This document shows positions 8,901 to 10,331 of a stretch of 10,331 nt of DNA, in pieces. Within the stretch, counting starts at the first letter, position 1. Every line of letters begins with the position of its first letter. Position numbers and translations under genes: made by a program. The DNA is from Byssothecium circinans (Eukaryota; Ascomycota; Dothideomycetes; Pleosporales; Massarinaceae), in the NCBI GenBank assembly GCA_010015675.1, contig ML976978.1:4037-14367 (forward strand), read 5' to 3'. Under the pieces are notes generated by a model. The model saw only the letters and a program-made list of their open reading frames with translations, was not told the origin of the DNA and ran no database searches.

Positions 8901-9551
8901 TTTGAAAAGCCCGTTGTCAAGTATGCCAGCAGCCAAGAGTCGATGGAGCGCAGCGCTGCCGTGGGTACCATTGCCGAGTGCATCGGTAACATGGGCGCGT
9001 CGTGCACCCAATACAGCTCGAATCTGCTGAAGCTTCTCATCCACCGTCTGTCAGATGAGGACCCGGAGACGAAGTCGAACGCAGTGTACGGCATCGGTCT
9101 TCTCTGCGAAATGACGACCAACGACGATGAGATTCTCAAGTCTCTACAGACTATCTTCGGCAAGTTGGAGCCGCTTCTAGAGGCACAGGATCAGGCGCGT
9201 CTGTTGGACAACACGGCTGGCTGTGTGAGCCGGTTCATTTCAAAGCATGGCGACAAGATCCCCATCGGCGAGGTGCTTCCCCGCGTGGTTGATCTTCTGC
9301 CCCTGAAGGAGGATCATGAGGAGAATAAGCCGATCTTCAGCATGATTGTCAAGCTTTGTGAGTTGCTGTAGCCACCTCTTGTGTGAATGCAAGGCTAATG
9401 GAACGCAGACCAAGCCAACGAGCCCACGATCCAGCAGCTCACACCGAGGCTCATGCCCGTGTTTGAGAAGGTGCTTGGCCCGCCTGAGGAGCAGCTCGAA
9501 CAGGAGACGCGGGAGCAGCTGGTTGAGCTGGTGAAGTATCTTCAGAAGTAG
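5933..9551 (+). CDS. kap123: Importin beta-4 / Kap123 karyopherin
   Basis: Six exons (5933-5978, 6030-7780, 7832-8373, 8559-8655, 8709-9357, 9409-9551) join to 1075 residues, close to the roughly 1,100 of the family. All introns are GT..AG with CTAAC or CTAAT branch sites; lengths are 51, 51, 185, 53 and 51 nt. The start has a good context (ACCATGG), and exon 1 gives the conserved amphipathic N-terminus. The importin-beta N-terminal segment runs to about residue 85 with RQLAAVEARKLVPKHW at 55-70, the Ran-GTP-binding end of the family. HEAT repeats fill the rest, clear at about 345-420 and around 928. Acidic loops lie at 649-667 and about 830-848, the second followed by the conserved Tyr-Asp-Trp. 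In yeast Kap123 carries ribosomal proteins and histones H3/H4 through nuclear pores and releases them on Ran-GTP. Nothing is broken. Kap121-type importins are the main alternative, but the end motifs fit Kap123 better. Confidence 0.95.
8374..8558 (+). other. Long intron 3 of the karyopherin gene
   Basis: Donor GTGAGT at 8374, branch-like CTAAT at 8543-8547, and a T-rich acceptor ending TTTTTTAG at 8558. It splits an Arg codon (CG|T) and restores the reading Asp-Arg-Gly-Thr-Val-Thr-Asp-Ile-Asn. At 185 nt it is more than three times the length of the other introns of this gene. A two-intron reading with a microexon near 8437-8455 keeps frame but would insert residues that I do not expect in the family. 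Confidence 0.85.
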
Positions 9552-9957
9552 AGTCGTCGATGTGAGCGGGCAGGAGTGGCCAGGAGGGAGGGAAAGGTAG
9601 GGGGCGCCATGTTAAATACCCGGCGGAAACGCCATGTCACGACAGTAATCAAAAGCACGTTCTTCCATGCATGGCAGTTTTGTAGTGGATGTGATGATTC
9701 AGACATTCAACTGAATGCTCGCCAAGCCAAGGGGCCAAGGAAGGTGACTCTCGCGGGGCTGTAGATGCCGGCAGTAAGTAATGCCATGTTAAGGTTCCTG
9801 TCAAACGTCTAGCAGAGCTATGCAGATGATTAATCTTAAAACAGCTATCTTTTGATTTTACTCCACGAGAGGGTGATTGGGGCATGACGTTGATCGGCCG
9901 GTGCCTGGCAGCCGCGGGCATTCCGTGTTCCGAGCACAAGGAACGCACGGCAGCGGC
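9552..9957. other. Karyopherin 3' flank, no gene seen
   Basis: Follows the TAG at 9549-9551 and probably begins with the 3' UTR. No RNA gene, second ORF or clear polyadenylation signal could be supported. The end of this stretch (about 9895-9957) is GC-rich, with an imperfect inverted repeat (ccgtgttcc and ggaacgcacgg), and leads into the mobile element at the right edge. Confidence 0.6.
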
Positions 9958-9973
9958 AGCTTACCGGTAAGCT
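9958..9973. repeat. 16-bp perfect palindrome
   Basis: agcttaccggtaagct equals its own reverse complement. It lies at the suspected junction between karyopherin 3' flank and the right-hand transposon. It could be a protein-binding site, part of a transposon end, or chance. Confidence 0.6.
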
Positions 9974-9986
9974 AGCGCATCAGGTC

Positions 9987-10013
9987 ATGAGACACCCAGG
10001 GATATGAGACACC
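9987..10013. repeat. Two 10-bp direct repeats beside the right transposon
   Basis: atgagacacc occurs at 9987-9996 and again at 10004-10013, 17 bp apart. They lie 52-78 bp beyond the transposase stop codon, where the terminal or subterminal repeats of a pogo-like element are expected, and may be transposase-binding repeats. Confidence 0.5.
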
Positions 10014-10064
10014 GCGCAGAAATCCTCCACCCTTCAAAAAATCGCGATAATTGATTCAGCGTAA

Positions 10065-10331
10065 TTACAATTGCCACTCACTACACATGGATTGCAGAGT
10101 TTTTGCTGCTACTTCTGCTGCCAGTTTTTCTGCCTCTTTTTCTTTGTTAGGGTTATTGTTTTGTTCCTCTATAAGCTTAGAAGCCTCTACTGCCATCTTG
10201 ATCGTATCTACGTTGGCAAAGCGTTGATTTGGGTCCATACGAACCCTCTTTCGTGGTACTTGAGGCTTAAGAGCCTCAAGTTGGCTCTGCAATCGTTTGT
10301 TCTCTGCTTCTAGCGCTGCTGCGCGTGTATT
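10065..10331 (-). CDS. Pogo/Tigger-like transposase, C-terminal fragment
   Basis: Open to the window edge on the - strand; 88 residues are visible, ending with TAA at 10067-10065. The start lies outside, so this is a partial gene by position, not a break that I can see. The visible part begins with a heptad-like helix (residues 5-23, Leu/Glu/Gln-rich), then a basic cluster Pro-Arg-Lys-Arg-Val-Arg, then Asp-Pro-Asn-Gln-Arg-Phe-Ala-Asn, and ends in a Lys/Glu-rich helix. This order, with the phrase DPN.RFAN after a basic cluster, is what I remember from the C-termini of fungal pogo-type (DDE_1) transposases, which bind element ends and cut and paste DNA in the nucleus. The catalytic domain is not in the window, so activity cannot be judged. 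An unrelated coiled-coil protein is possible but less likely. Confidence 0.7.
   Translation of the reverse strand, partial: NTRAAALEAENKRLQSQLEALKPQVPRKRVRMDPNQRFANVDTIKMAVEASKLIEEQNNNPNKEKEAEKLAAEVAAKTLQSMCSEWQL

Larger units (their letters stand above)
9975..10331 (-). mobile_element. 3' end of a pogo-like DNA transposon, not RIP-mutated
   Basis: This holds the end of a transposase gene plus short non-coding DNA with direct repeats, and it continues past the window. The left boundary is estimated from the repeats and from the change away from the GC-rich flank; no TA target-site duplication could be fixed. Base composition is normal and CpA steps are plentiful, unlike the block at 1-2255. 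Confidence 0.55.

Overview
This window looks like chromosomal DNA of a filamentous ascomycete (Pezizomycotina, probably a Sordariomycete). The grounds are two genes with the short introns usual in these fungi (46-53 nt, GT..AG, CTAAC or CTAAT branch sites), fungal-type proteins, and an AT-rich block with the signature of repeat-induced point mutation (RIP). Gene models were built by eye from splice signals and reading frame. Family names come from remembered family patterns, not from a database search.

Layout. Positions 1 to about 2255 are a very AT-rich, TpA-rich, CpA/TpG-poor block with no open reading frame. Read through its stop codons in one frame, it still shows the catalytic core and C-terminal zinc knuckle of a pogo/Tigger-like DNA transposase on the + strand (about 801-2069). 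After a sharp change to normal composition, a three-exon gene on the - strand (5066 down to 2810) encodes a 712-residue protein with a degenerate metallophosphoesterase-like N-terminal half (DUF2433-type), a Pro/Ala-rich linker, a small RRM-like segment and an RGG tail. An 866-bp divergent intergenic region follows. A six-exon gene on the + strand (5933-9551) then encodes a 1075-residue importin-beta family karyopherin (Kap123/importin beta-4). After about 400 bp of 3' flank, the right edge holds the C-terminal end of a second pogo-like transposase on the - strand (10331 down to 10065), running off the window and showing no RIP.

How it fits together. The two host genes are housekeeping-type and start head to head, so they may share a promoter region. 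The karyopherin carries ribosomal proteins and histones into the nucleus. The other protein looks like an RNA-binding factor built on a probably inactive phosphoesterase fold. Mobile DNA lies on both sides, one copy destroyed by RIP and one apparently intact where visible. I found no new multi-gene system. The points most worth a second look are the readable transposase ghost, the contrast in RIP between the two transposons, and the missing metal-binding residues in the phosphoesterase-like protein.
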